53,519 bases of DNA from an uncultured Prevotella sp. (GCA_900319715.1 ONPM01000005.1:1-53519); one strand, 5' to 3'. Positions 41,080-49,060 are shown, counted from the stretch's first letter. Translations and numbers: made by a program. Notes: generated by a model not told the origin, from the sequence alone.

Positions 41080-41160
41080 TAGACTCGCTAAAACTGGTTC
41101 TGCATTCGCCGTGGCCATTGATAAGAAGGCCAATAGAGTTAATAGAATTTTCTTCATCAT
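41080..41160 (-). pseudogene. Detached signal-peptide start of the C10 protease
   Basis: MMKKILLTLLAFLSMATANA, a clear signal peptide, is encoded in the frame of the C-terminal part rather than the catalytic part. Normal C10 propeptides carry some 30 more residues before VFNAEGNGG, so sequence may have been lost here as well. Confidence 0.7.
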
Positions 41161-41196
41161 GCTTTATTTTGAGTTATTGTTTCTTATACTAGGCCA

Positions 41197-41228
41197 CAAA
41201 GATACGAATAATTCCCGAAACTGCCAAG
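41197..41228 (-). promoter_or_regulatory. Group promoter (TTTGG...GGGA type) of the C10 protease
   Basis: -33 CTTG (41225-41228), 20-bp spacer GCAGTTTCGGGAATTATTCG, -7 TATCTTTG (41197-41204). The flanking TTTCCCGAAA is direct rather than inverted, so this copy cannot form the hairpin, which argues that the spacer motif itself is what is conserved. Confidence 0.8.
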
Positions 41229-41294
41229 CATTTCCCGAAATATTTCCACCCAGAAATTAATGATGAACTATTTGGGTAATCAAAAATAAATACG

Positions 41295-41302
41295 TAACTT
41301 TG
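41295..41302 (+). promoter_or_regulatory. -7 box of the radical SAM gene
   Basis: TAACTTTG followed by CAGCC, 20 bp before the ATG at 41322. This supports 41322 as the original start of the radical SAM gene. Confidence 0.65.
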
Positions 41303-41321
41303 CAGCCAAAACAAGCAAAGT

Positions 41322-41495
41322 ATGCAGATCATATACAACACAGCCAAGCCCTTCGACCTACTTCTGAAGAAGCAGAAGGTGGAGAAGGGGGAAACTTATC
41401 GTCCGATGTATTATGTGGTGGAACAGTCTGTTGACGAAGGTCTGTTGCTCTACCACACACAAGACAACCCCCGCTGCCCTGCCCCAACTGATTGA
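41322..41495 (+). pseudogene. N-terminal fragment of the radical SAM peptide maturase
   Basis: ATG 41322 opens a 57-codon frame, MQIIYNTAKPFDLLL, then YRPMYYVVEQSVDEGLLLYHT, ending at TGA 41493-41495. The radical SAM frame is +1 to it. Skipping one C of the CCCCC run at 41468-41472 joins them as LLLYHTQDNPAALPQLIEQW and then FLVPES, a smooth fusion. The downstream frame has no good start of its own with a promoter. Confidence 0.7.
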
Positions 41496-42642
41496 GCAGT
41501 GGTTTCTGGTGCCAGAATCTCACGATGACCGTCTGTTAAGCCGACAGATAAGGAATGTGGCCCGGATGCTTGAGAAGAAGACGGATGCCATTATCAGTTA
41601 CACCATCATGACCACCACCGACTGCAATGCCAGGTGTTTCTACTGCTATGAGTTGGGACGGCCTAGAGTTCCTATGAGCAAGGAGACGGCCGTCCAGACT
41701 GCAGACTATATCATCAATCATTGTAAGGGAGAGAAGGTTTCATTACACTGGTTCGGCGGAGAACCCCTTTACAACAAACCTGTTATTTCTATCATATGTA
41801 GACGTCTTAAAGAAGCCGGTGTCGATTATCATTCAACGATGATTTCCAATGGCTATCTATTCAATGACAACACAATCAAAGAGGCTAAGGAAGAATGGCA
41901 GTTGACAAAGGTACAGATTACGCTTGACGGTACCGAGCAGATTTATAACCGCTGTAAGGCCTATATATATAAAGATGTGAACGCCTATCGCCGTGTGATC
42001 GGCAATATCCATCTATTACAGGATGCAGATATCCATGTCAGCATCCGTCTCAATATCGATATGCACAATGCGATGAACCTATCAGAATTGGCTGATGAAC
42101 TCCACCGGGAATTCGGCAATCCCAAAGGCATCTCTGTTTATCTGCATGCGCTCTTTGAAGAGGCGAAGGGAAGTAAGGCTATACACGATGACGAGAAGCG
42201 GGCATTCGTCTTCAACCAAATGAACGACATAGAGAACCAGCTGAAGGACTATGGCTTCGCTAGACCAAGCCGTCTGAACCTAAAAGTTAAGACTAATCGA
42301 TGCATGGCTGATAGTGACAGTAGCATTCTCATTGTTCCAAACGGGCATATCGGAAAATGTGATCATTACTCTGAAGACCACTATATCGGACATATTGAAA
42401 ACAAGGATTCTGATTTGCAGATGAGACAAAGGTTTAGGGAGACCCGAGACGAGATAGAATCCTGTGCCACCTGTTTCAACTATCCCGACTGCATCTGGCT
42501 GAAACTATGCGAAGACTGTCCAAATTGTTATCAGGAGGAACGTGAGTACAAGCATCGCAAGATACGTCAAAGAATACAGAGAGCCTTTAACAATTATAAA
42601 GACAAGAAAGAAGACAAACAAGAAGATGAAGTACAAGATTGA
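41413..42642 (+). CDS. Radical SAM/SPASM peptide-modifying enzyme
   Basis: The SAM cluster motif C-x3-C-x2-C is in TTTDCNARCFYCYE (about residue 70), followed by the Gly-rich SAM site LHWFGGEPLYN and the ITLDGTEQIYN block. A SPASM domain with CMADSDSSILIVPNGHIGKC and CATCFNYPDCIWLKLCEDC binds auxiliary Fe-S clusters. Such enzymes crosslink or epimerise ribosomal peptides. The first residues in this frame (MWWNSLLTKV) are unlike the family; real N-terminal sequence is in the +1 frame from 41322. A PqqD-like RRE gene overlaps its end and a precursor-like peptide lies just beyond. Confidence 0.9.
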   Translation: MWWNSLLTKVCCSTTHKTTPAALPQLIEQWFLVPESHDDRLLSRQIRNVARMLEKKTDAIISYTIMTTTDCNARCFYCYELGRPRVPMSKETAVQTADYIINHCKGEKVSLHWFGGEPLYNKPVISIICRRLKEAGVDYHSTMISNGYLFNDNTIKEAKEEWQLTKVQITLDGTEQIYNRCKAYIYKDVNAYRRVIGNIHLLQDADIHVSIRLNIDMHNAMNLSELADELHREFGNPKGISVYLHALFEEAKGSKAIHDDEKRAFVFNQMNDIENQLKDYGFARPSRLNLKVKTNRCMADSDSSILIVPNGHIGKCDHYSEDHYIGHIENKDSDLQMRQRFRETRDEIESCATCFNYPDCIWLKLCEDCPNCYQEEREYKHRKIRQRIQRAFNNYKDKKEDKQEDEVQD

Positions 42643-42880
42643 GATAGCACCCTTGCTCGACTATTATGTCATTGCAGCCAAGGACAAGGAAACTGATGAA
42701 CTCGTTGAAACTTTCACATTGAATGAGAGTGGAACTGATATGCTCAAACTCCTCTGTGAAGGCAAGAATGAAATGGAAGTTGCAATTGAAATTGCAAATA
42801 TATACCAAGTTCCGCTTGAACATGTATTCAAGGATGTCATCGTATTTATAAATAGACTACAAAAAAAAGACCTATTATAA
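42626..42880 (+). CDS. PqqD-like RRE protein of the peptide cluster
   Basis: 84 residues from ATG 42626 (MKYKIEIAPLLDYYVIAA), overlapping the radical SAM gene by 17 bp. PqqD-type features are FTLNESGTDMLKLLCEGKNE, then AIEIANIYQVPLEHVFKDVIVF and INRLQKKDLL. It would bind the leader of the precursor peptide and hand it to the radical SAM enzyme. The overlap implies translational coupling and equal amounts of the two proteins. Confidence 0.88.
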   Translation: MKYKIEIAPLLDYYVIAAKDKETDELVETFTLNESGTDMLKLLCEGKNEMEVAIEIANIYQVPLEHVFKDVIVFINRLQKKDLL

Positions 42881-42921
42881 TAGCATAGGTCTATACGAAA
42901 CGGCATCCTTTATTAAAAATA

Positions 42922-42949
42922 ATGGGAACTCCTTTAAAGGAACTCCCAT
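42922..42949 (-). terminator. Terminator of the precursor peptide gene
   Basis: Imperfect hairpin ATGGGA...CCTTT / AAAGG...TCCCAT; on the minus strand it is followed by ATTATTTTTAATAAA. It also separates the convergent RRE gene. Confidence 0.65.
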
Positions 42950-42975
42950 CAGATTAAATTTCGAATTGTAGAAAC

Positions 42976-43104
42976 TTAAGCTTCCTCACCTACCGGAGGA
43001 CAGTCTACAGTATCAATCTTACTCGGTTCAACGACGTCGTCTAAAACAACAACCTCATCCAACTTTACTTCTTCCATTTCTGGAGCAAAATACTTCTTTT
43101 TCAT
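42976..43104 (-). CDS. Candidate ribosomal-peptide precursor, 42 residues
   Basis: Start ATG 43104, stop TAA at 42976. The peptide begins MKKKYFAPEMEEVKLDE, continues with an acidic, valine-rich middle (VVVLDDVVEPSKIDT) and ends VDCPPVGEEA with one Cys. The MKKKYxAPEME start is a pattern I know from many short Bacteroidales peptides. It has its own promoter of the shared TTTGG/GGGA type (43172-43203), a 60-nt leader with the palindrome TTTAAACGTTTAAA, and a terminator. It lies head-to-tail opposite a radical SAM/SPASM enzyme and an RRE protein, so it is the natural substrate candidate. Too short for usual gene calling. Confidence 0.75.
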   Translation of the reverse strand: MKKKYFAPEMEEVKLDEVVVLDDVVEPSKIDTVDCPPVGEEA

Positions 43105-43171
43105 TTCTCAATTATTTTTAAACGTTTAAATATATAAAATCCTTTTTTTTACAATTATTCTTATTGCGCTG

Positions 43172-43203
43172 CAAATTTAAGCATAAATCCCGAAATTACC
43201 AAA
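43172..43203 (-). promoter_or_regulatory. Group promoter of the precursor peptide
   Basis: -33 TTTG (43200-43203), 20-bp spacer GTAATTTCGGGATTTATGCT, -7 TAAATTTG (43172-43179). The hairpin AAATCCCGAAAT / ATTCCGGGATTT (43185-43216) covers the -33 box. Confidence 0.8.
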
Positions 43204-43251
43204 CATTCCGGGATTTATTTTCATATTTAGCGCAATTTTATGTCATTTCAT

Positions 43252-44784
43252 TCACCTTACAATCACCTTCTTGCCATTCTTAATATACAGACCTTTCCGT
43301 GTCGGCGTGTCAATACGCTGACCGTTCAGGTTGTACCATGCGTCATTGCCAGCTTCTGTAGCGATACGGCTAATACTCGTGGTACCGTCATCTTCCCCAC
43401 CGATAAGGCTTCTAATAACCTCAGCTTCAACAAACTTAAGAATACCCTCATTGTGACCACGTGTTTTAGCAGCTTCCCTATATGAAGTCAGTACCTGAAG
43501 GTAACTCTTGTGTGCACCAGTCTGACGATCTTCAGAGAATGTCGAGAAACCGGAGGTGCTCAAGAACATGTTCGTATAGTCACCGTCTGTTGGATGAATG
43601 GTTATAGGTGCTTCAGAGTTATTACCAACTAACATATTGGTATAATATGTCTGAACTGCAGAAGACTTGATAGGATAACTGCCCTTTGGACCCTGAATAA
43701 AGAGAGGCGTACCAGCAGAAACATGTTTCACAGGTGCTATCCAAAGTGAACCATTATCATATCCCATCACTGTATATGCCTTCACATCTGTCTGATCACT
43801 GAAATCAAGGTCAACATCAACACAGAGTGTAGTCATACCAGCATCGCCAATTGTTAATGTCCAAGCATCTCCGGCCTTAGCTGCCGGCAGCGCAGGCACT
43901 TTGACATAAGCCTTGTGAGCGCCTATATTTCGAGTTTCTGTAAACGGCTGGAAACCAAGAGTAGACAGGAAGAAATACTGGTCTGTGCCCTCCGGAGTAA
44001 CACTGACAGCTGCATCAGTATTATTACCAACTAACAAACTCTGATAATAAATTTTTGACAAAGTCGTCTTTGCTGCGTAATAGTCACCCTTATTTCCTGA
44101 GGTAGCTTTAACGTAAATAGGAGTTCCTGCTGGCACCGTTTTAACACGAGCCAACCAAAGGCTACTTCCCTCCTTACCAATTATAACATACGCTGTCAAA
44201 TCTTCATTATCCGTGAAATCTAGGTCAGCATCACAGACATATGTAGTAGCCCCTGATGATCCAATAGTAATCTTAGCACTCTCATTAACTGTAATCTTAC
44301 CAGTTGCAGTTTCTGTTGCTTTACCAGTACCGTCAGATGTGACGACCAGCATCTCACCACCGGTCATGTCACCTGTTTCGGCTGTTTCTGCAACCTCTAT
44401 AGAAATAGCAGCAACCACGTTTCCGTCAGCGTTCAATGCTGCGTTGCCCATATCATAAGACAGGAAACGATAGGTGTTGGTACTCTCATTAAAGAGTTTC
44501 CATTCCAATTTACGGGGTTTAGAGGTTTCGCCATCTTTAACTCCATTCACGTTAAAGCCCTCCTCATAAGTTCCCTTCAAGGTAGCACCATTCTCTTTGA
44601 CGCTGACGCCAGCAGGTAAAGTCAGGTCAAACTGGAATGCCGTGTAGTCAGTAGGATTGGCAATTGAAACCTCAACCTGACCTGTTCCGCCCTTGGCGAC
44701 AGACACATCTTTCACACTAATCGTTTGGGCATAAGCCATTGTGCAACAGACAGATGCCACCAACATTGTAAATAGTTTCTTCAT
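43252..44784 (-). CDS. Secreted protein with cohesin-like N-terminal domain and C-terminal anchoring motif
   Basis: From ATG 44784 (MKKLFTMLVASVCCTMAYA) 510 residues. Residues about 20-150 look cohesin-like: SVAKGGTGQVEVSIANPTDY and AFQFDLTLPAGVSV. Two copies of a roughly 130-residue repeat follow, each with TTxVCDxDLDF, AGTPxxxK/Q and LVGNNxxA. The end, WYNLNGQRIDTPTRKGLYIKNGKKVIVR in shape, is the short C-terminal motif common on secreted Prevotella proteins. Three dockerin proteins lie within the window, so it may hold one of them at the surface. The cohesin call is by eye and moderate. Controlled by a group promoter. Confidence 0.72.
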   Translation of the reverse strand: MKKLFTMLVASVCCTMAYAQTISVKDVSVAKGGTGQVEVSIANPTDYTAFQFDLTLPAGVSVKENGATLKGTYEEGFNVNGVKDGETSKPRKLEWKLFNESTNTYRFLSYDMGNAALNADGNVVAAISIEVAETAETGDMTGGEMLVVTSDGTGKATETATGKITVNESAKITIGSSGATTYVCDADLDFTDNEDLTAYVIIGKEGSSLWLARVKTVPAGTPIYVKATSGNKGDYYAAKTTLSKIYYQSLLVGNNTDAAVSVTPEGTDQYFFLSTLGFQPFTETRNIGAHKAYVKVPALPAAKAGDAWTLTIGDAGMTTLCVDVDLDFSDQTDVKAYTVMGYDNGSLWIAPVKHVSAGTPLFIQGPKGSYPIKSSAVQTYYTNMLVGNNSEAPITIHPTDGDYTNMFLSTSGFSTFSEDRQTGAHKSYLQVLTSYREAAKTRGHNEGILKFVEAEVIRSLIGGEDDGTTSISRIATEAGNDAWYNLNGQRIDTPTRKGLYIKNGKKVIVR

Positions 44785-44840
44785 AATTATTATATTATTA
44801 AAAATGTTATCTATAGTAATAAACACATCCTATTTGGGTG

Positions 44841-44872
44841 CAAATATAATAAATAATCCCGAAATGACCAAA
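44841..44872 (-). promoter_or_regulatory. Group promoter of the cohesin-like gene, with overlapping hairpin
   Basis: -33 TTTG (44869-44872), 20-bp spacer GTCATTTCGGGATTATTTAT, -7 TATATTTG (44841-44848). The hairpin AATCCCGAAATG / CATTTCGGGATT (44855-44884) lies over the -33 box and directly follows the stop of the upstream dockerin gene at 44919, so it may also end that transcript. Confidence 0.82.
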
Positions 44873-44918
44873 CATTTCGGGATTTTTTTTCTAAAAAATC
44901 TTAATTTCCTTTTTCCCG

Positions 44919-46154
44919 CTAGGGCGTCTGGCTTAAGATGATTTCTATCACCTTCACCAGATCGACAACAGTGACGTCACCGTTTCCATCGACATTAGCC
45001 TGTGCTTTTTTGAAACCTGCAGGATTCTTTCCCAAAATATAATCCGCGATCATCTGCACATCATCCTTGTCGACACCACCGCTGCCATTGGCATCGCCAG
45101 GAACCAATGTAGGAGCACTGGCGCACTTGACTTTGTAAATCACACCATGGGCAGTGGCGCGCCTGCCAATCCTGGTGCCACTGGCTTTCTGTACCATATA
45201 TATATAAATATAGGTGTCATCCTCCACATCGTAGGGCACTTCGAGCCAATCACGTTCCAGGCTGGACACCTCTACTGGCGCTGCCCCACCGATCTTCACA
45301 TGGAAGGCGTGGGTGCTTTCGTTTTGGGCCTCAATCGATATATAGCCCTTCCCTTTGGGTACCAGCAAGGTGATACCACCGGCGAAATCAATGGCATAGC
45401 CCGGATCACTAGGAGAATAATTGCTGACTATTTCGGCTACAGCGGCATCTGTCTGCACACTCCCGATATAAATACCGTTGTCTTCAGCCTCAAAGCCATC
45501 ACCACTCTCCGAATTATTTAAGGTAAAAAGGATACCCTGATAGGTATAATTAGACAAATCGGCTGTCGACAACTCCGACGGGTCAAAAGACACCTCCTGA
45601 CCAGATGGTAGAGGAGCAACAGTTTCGTCGATAGCGATTTCGACTTTAGACAGCCCTGAGACAGACGCATAAGCCTGAGCATTCCCCGACTGAGAGGGAC
45701 CAACGAATTTCAAAGTGATCGGAGCATCCGCCATGACATAAGACAATGCTGTGATATTATACCCTTTACCGTTATCCGTAAACGTGCCTAACTTTTCCTG
45801 TCCGACATAAAGTTCAATACTGCACTCTCCTCCAACCTGAGTAAAGAGATTGATGGCCTGGAGTCTTCCAGAGAAGGTTTGTACGGTGGTCAACGTCAAA
45901 GAGTTCTCTGTTTCACCAGAGGCTGGCATATAGAAGGACAGGGAATTAGCATCCTGAGAATAGCCGAAGTTCTCAACGTCACCTGATTTGGCATAGGTCC
46001 ACAAAGGACCACCATTGGGATTCGTGACTGTATTACTGCCTTCAGACAGAGGGCCAAAACCGATGTTATAATTGGCCTGGCCTGCCAGTGACCACATCAT
46101 CATCGGCAGGGCCAACAGCCAAGCCAATGAATGACAAGTCTTAATTCTCTTCAT
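44919..46154 (-). CDS. Secreted dockerin-containing protein
   Basis: 411 residues with signal peptide MKRIKTCHSLAWLLALPMMMWSLAGQA. The body is beta-rich (SLSFYMPASGETENSLTLTT; LQAINLFTQVGGECSIELYV), with no catalytic motif that I can recognise. The end is a dockerin with loops DANGSGGVDKDD and DVNGDVTVVD-like NVDGNGDVTVVD. It is last in the SpoIIE-STAS operon (8 bp after the coiled-coil gene), so its amount may track that signalling unit. Confidence 0.8.
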   Translation of the reverse strand: MKRIKTCHSLAWLLALPMMMWSLAGQANYNIGFGPLSEGSNTVTNPNGGPLWTYAKSGDVENFGYSQDANSLSFYMPASGETENSLTLTTVQTFSGRLQAINLFTQVGGECSIELYVGQEKLGTFTDNGKGYNITALSYVMADAPITLKFVGPSQSGNAQAYASVSGLSKVEIAIDETVAPLPSGQEVSFDPSELSTADLSNYTYQGILFTLNNSESGDGFEAEDNGIYIGSVQTDAAVAEIVSNYSPSDPGYAIDFAGGITLLVPKGKGYISIEAQNESTHAFHVKIGGAAPVEVSSLERDWLEVPYDVEDDTYIYIYMVQKASGTRIGRRATAHGVIYKVKCASAPTLVPGDANGSGGVDKDDVQMIADYILGKNPAGFKKAQANVDGNGDVTVVDLVKVIEIILSQTP

Positions 46155-46162
46155 ATCACTGC

Positions 46163-46510
46163 TCAGCCTTTTTTCACCGCATTCTCTTCCCTCAACTGCT
46201 TATTAGCCTCCGTCAGTTCCTGCACCTGCTTGAGCAGGGCTTCCTTCACCTCGACCAGGGTCTGCTTCTCTTCTTCCAATTTGTCGAAGGCCAGCAGCGC
46301 CTTCTCATAGCCCTTACCCACATTGTCGAAATTCTTCTCCAGCCGCTGGTACTCATCAAACAGACGCTGCTGCTCATCCAGACGACGCTGGTAGTCCTTC
46401 AGAAGGTCTGCAGCCTCCTCTTGCTGTTTCTTGTTCACCCTCAACTGATAAACGAATGCGAGAGCCAGCAATACTACCAGCACTCCCAGAATAATAGTTA
46501 CTGTTGTCAT
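46163..46510 (-). CDS. Membrane-anchored coiled-coil protein
   Basis: 115 residues: one N-terminal membrane helix (VTIILGVLVVLLALAFVYQL) and a continuous coiled coil rich in Glu, Gln and Leu (DYQRRLDEQQRLFDEYQRLE, then LDKLEEEKQTLVEVKEALLK). No enzymatic motif. Placed 4 bp after the STAS gene, it may be a scaffold or partner for the SpoIIE-STAS switch. Confidence 0.7.
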   Translation of the reverse strand: MTTVTIILGVLVVLLALAFVYQLRVNKKQQEEAADLLKDYQRRLDEQQRLFDEYQRLEKNFDNVGKGYEKALLAFDKLEEEKQTLVEVKEALLKQVQELTEANKQLREENAVKKG

Positions 46511-46514
46511 AAGC

Positions 46515-46826
46515 CTATCCTTTCTTCTTTTCTATTTTCATGAACTGTGAGAAACCGGTCATCTCCAGCACGTCGTAGATGCTGGGATTCACATTGATCA
46601 TTCTGACCTCACCCTTGAAGGGTACCAGCGTACGCATGGCTTTCTGGATCACACGGAGTCCGGAACTGGCCATATAGGTCAGGTCATCGCAGTCGAGCAC
46701 AAGAGTCATACCGCCCTCAGTCAACAAGGGCATCACTTCACTTTCAAACTTAGCCGACAAAGAGGTGTCGATGCGGCTGTCGGTCTTGTAGATGGTCATG
46801 CCATCCTTTTTTGTAATTTCTGACAT
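46515..46826 (-). CDS. STAS-domain anti-sigma factor antagonist
   Basis: 103 residues from ATG 46826 (MSEITKKDGMTIYKT). SpoIIAA/RsbV-like fold with LVLDCDDLTYMASSGLRVIQKAM, where the Ser of ASSGLR is the residue phosphorylated by anti-sigma kinases and dephosphorylated by SpoIIE-type phosphatases. The phosphatase gene ends 25 bp upstream. No anti-sigma kinase (HATPase) gene is seen in the window, so the kinase must be encoded elsewhere. Confidence 0.9.
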   Translation of the reverse strand: MSEITKKDGMTIYKTDSRIDTSLSAKFESEVMPLLTEGGMTLVLDCDDLTYMASSGLRVIQKAMRTLVPFKGEVRMINVNPSIYDVLEMTGFSQFMKIEKKKG

Positions 46827-46851
46827 AGTTAAATACTTTATATGAATACTA

Positions 46852-48951
46852 TTAACATTTGTTACCATGGATACGCAGACAGAGCATGGTCAGGTCATCG
46901 CTCTGCTCGGCACCGCCTACATGCTCATGCACTTCGTCCAGAAGCAGGTTGATCGTCTGCTCAGCACTCTCATAGTCATGCTCCTGAATCAGACTCAGCA
47001 GACGGTCATCGCCAAACTGGTCATGATGGGCATTCTCTGCCTCATTCAGGCCATCGCTATACACGAAGATGGGTCTCATGCTGATATCCTCCAGACTCTC
47101 GCCCACATATTGCAGGCCTGGCCAGAACCCGAGTGGCGAATTGGGTTTCATCTTCAGGAACCGGGCTGTACCGTCAGCCTCTTTGACGACGGGCGGGTTA
47201 TGGCCGGCATTGCAGAACTCAAGCCTGCCTGTCGACAAGTCTGCCACACCGATGAACATCGTCACAAACATGCTGTTCTCATTATCCTCCGCCAACACGT
47301 CATTCATGCTGGTGGCGATCTCTGCAGGCGACGGATGCTGACGGGCAGCGACACGGAACAGGTTCACTGCGACCGCCATGAACAAGGAGGCGGGCACACC
47401 CTTGCCACTCACATCACCCAGACAGAAGAACAGTTTCCCGTCGAGGATGAAGAAGTCATACAGGTCACCACCCACTGCCTTGGCTGGAGTGATGGAGGCG
47501 AAGAGGTCTATGTCCTGACGGTCAGGGAAAGGCGGGAACACCCTGGGCACCATGCCCATCTGGATGTTGCGGGCGATACGCAACTCACTCTCGATACGCT
47601 CCTTGGCCGTGGTCGTCTCCTCCAACTGGTCGTAGGCCGTCAGCAACTGTCCGTGAGCCTCCTCCAGTTTCTGGTGGGCCACCTTCAGCCGTTGGGCTGC
47701 GATATACCTGAACAGGATGAACAGGACCAGGGCGACGATGATAATGCTCACGATGATGAGCGTATTCCGATACTGGGCCCGCTGCTTCTCCAGTTCCAGT
47801 TCTCCCACGTGGAAACGGGCGTTCATCTCTGTCAACTGCCGCTTGATGTCGTGGGTGTTGATCGAGTCGCTGAGGTTATACATCTCATGATAGAGCCGGG
47901 CGGCCTCCTGATAGCGGCCTAACTGCTCCAGGATCTCAGCCCGTTGCTGACGGGTCTGGATCTGTATCGACTGGTCATCTGACGACATCATCAGCAACAG
48001 ACTCTGGTCGTTCAGTTTGAGCGCCTCCTGATAGCGTCCTTGTTTCTGATACAGTTTGGCCTGGTAGTAGAGCCACATCCTCTGGATGTAGACCTCATCT
48101 TCCACCCCACCCTCTTTCACCTTGTTGAGCATCTCCTCAGCCTGATCCAGTTTGTCCAGACCAAGGGCAGCCTGTGCACAGGCCAGGTAATAGTAGCGCC
48201 ATCTGTTGGCCATCTCCCCTTTCTTCACGTTGTCAGCATCTGGCTCATAATAGGTGTTCAGGAACTTCTCCCATTGGGCCGTCAGCCGTTCCATGGTCAG
48301 GAAGTCCCTTACCTTCACCAACTCTTCTGCATAATAGGAGAAAACGTCCGAGAGGTGTATGGGAAGCGTATCCAACTCCATCAGGATGTCAACACTCTTC
48401 TGATAGGACGAAAGGGCTTCGTCGGGATTGTACATGTTGGAATACACATTGCCCATGGCATAATAGGCCATTCCCATCCCGAAACGGTTCTGCCGCGACT
48501 TGGCGTCATGATACATCTCATTCACCTCCTTGAGGCCCATGCTGGTGTCGCCCGAGAAGTTGTAGAGGTTCACCTGCATCGTCCACACCTCATAGTAGTT
48601 CTTCCACGAGTTGTGGTCTTTCAGGAGCGCCAGGGTCGGCTGGAATGCTTTGCGCAGGGAGTCGTCCAACTCATTATTATAAAAAAAGATGAGTTTCTCC
48701 ACCCACGAATCATCCTCCACCTTCGTATTACCCTGTCGGCGGGCCTCACGAATCAGGTCGTCCAAACATTTCAACTGGTAGGAGAGGTCACTGCTGTCAC
48801 GGCTCAGGAGATAGAGCGACTGGTACGAATCCAGCAGTTTAAGGCCTTTCTGATGGGTCATATTCTTCCTGATTTCCTCGGATTTGTCAGCAGAGACAGT
48901 CACCGTGGAAACCAACATCATAATGGTTATGGCCAGCCTTATCAACCTCAT
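46852..48951 (-). CDS. Membrane SpoIIE/RsbU-type phosphatase with TPR sensor
   Basis: From ATG 48951 (MRLIRLAITIMMLVSTVTVSA) 699 residues; an earlier in-frame ATG at 49053 lies above the promoter. The periplasmic part is TPR-like (ALSSYQKSVDILMELDTLP, GRYQEALKLNDQSLLLM, GRYQEAARLYHEMYNL), then a membrane helix at about 394-415 (TLIIVSIIIVALVLFILF), a coiled linker and the phosphatase domain with VGGDLYDFF, GDVSGKGVPASLF, YSDGLNEAEN and QSDDLTMLCL. Its target is most likely the STAS protein of the next gene. Paralogue of the protein at 9519-11561, but with a cleavable signal rather than a lipobox. Confidence 0.9.
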   Translation of the reverse strand: MRLIRLAITIMMLVSTVTVSADKSEEIRKNMTHQKGLKLLDSYQSLYLLSRDSSDLSYQLKCLDDLIREARRQGNTKVEDDSWVEKLIFFYNNELDDSLRKAFQPTLALLKDHNSWKNYYEVWTMQVNLYNFSGDTSMGLKEVNEMYHDAKSRQNRFGMGMAYYAMGNVYSNMYNPDEALSSYQKSVDILMELDTLPIHLSDVFSYYAEELVKVRDFLTMERLTAQWEKFLNTYYEPDADNVKKGEMANRWRYYYLACAQAALGLDKLDQAEEMLNKVKEGGVEDEVYIQRMWLYYQAKLYQKQGRYQEALKLNDQSLLLMMSSDDQSIQIQTRQQRAEILEQLGRYQEAARLYHEMYNLSDSINTHDIKRQLTEMNARFHVGELELEKQRAQYRNTLIIVSIIIVALVLFILFRYIAAQRLKVAHQKLEEAHGQLLTAYDQLEETTTAKERIESELRIARNIQMGMVPRVFPPFPDRQDIDLFASITPAKAVGGDLYDFFILDGKLFFCLGDVSGKGVPASLFMAVAVNLFRVAARQHPSPAEIATSMNDVLAEDNENSMFVTMFIGVADLSTGRLEFCNAGHNPPVVKEADGTARFLKMKPNSPLGFWPGLQYVGESLEDISMRPIFVYSDGLNEAENAHHDQFGDDRLLSLIQEHDYESAEQTINLLLDEVHEHVGGAEQSDDLTMLCLRIHGNKC

Positions 48952-48981
48952 ACGCAGGAAATGATCAAGTTGATTTGGCTG

Positions 48982-49013
48982 CAAAAATAAACAAAATTCC
49001 CGAAACGACCAAA
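48982..49013 (-). promoter_or_regulatory. Group promoter of the SpoIIE-STAS operon, with overlapping hairpin
   Basis: -33 TTTG (49010-49013), 20-bp spacer GTCGTTTCGGGAATTTTGTT, -7 TATTTTTG (48982-48989). A perfect 12-bp hairpin ATTCCCGAAACG / CGTTTCGGGAAT (48996-49025) puts the -33 box in its loop and right arm. It follows the epimerase stop by 36 bp and could end that transcript. Confidence 0.82.
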
Positions 49014-49060
49014 CGTTTCGGGAATTATTTGATGGATTCTGACTGGAAGGCATCCAAACC

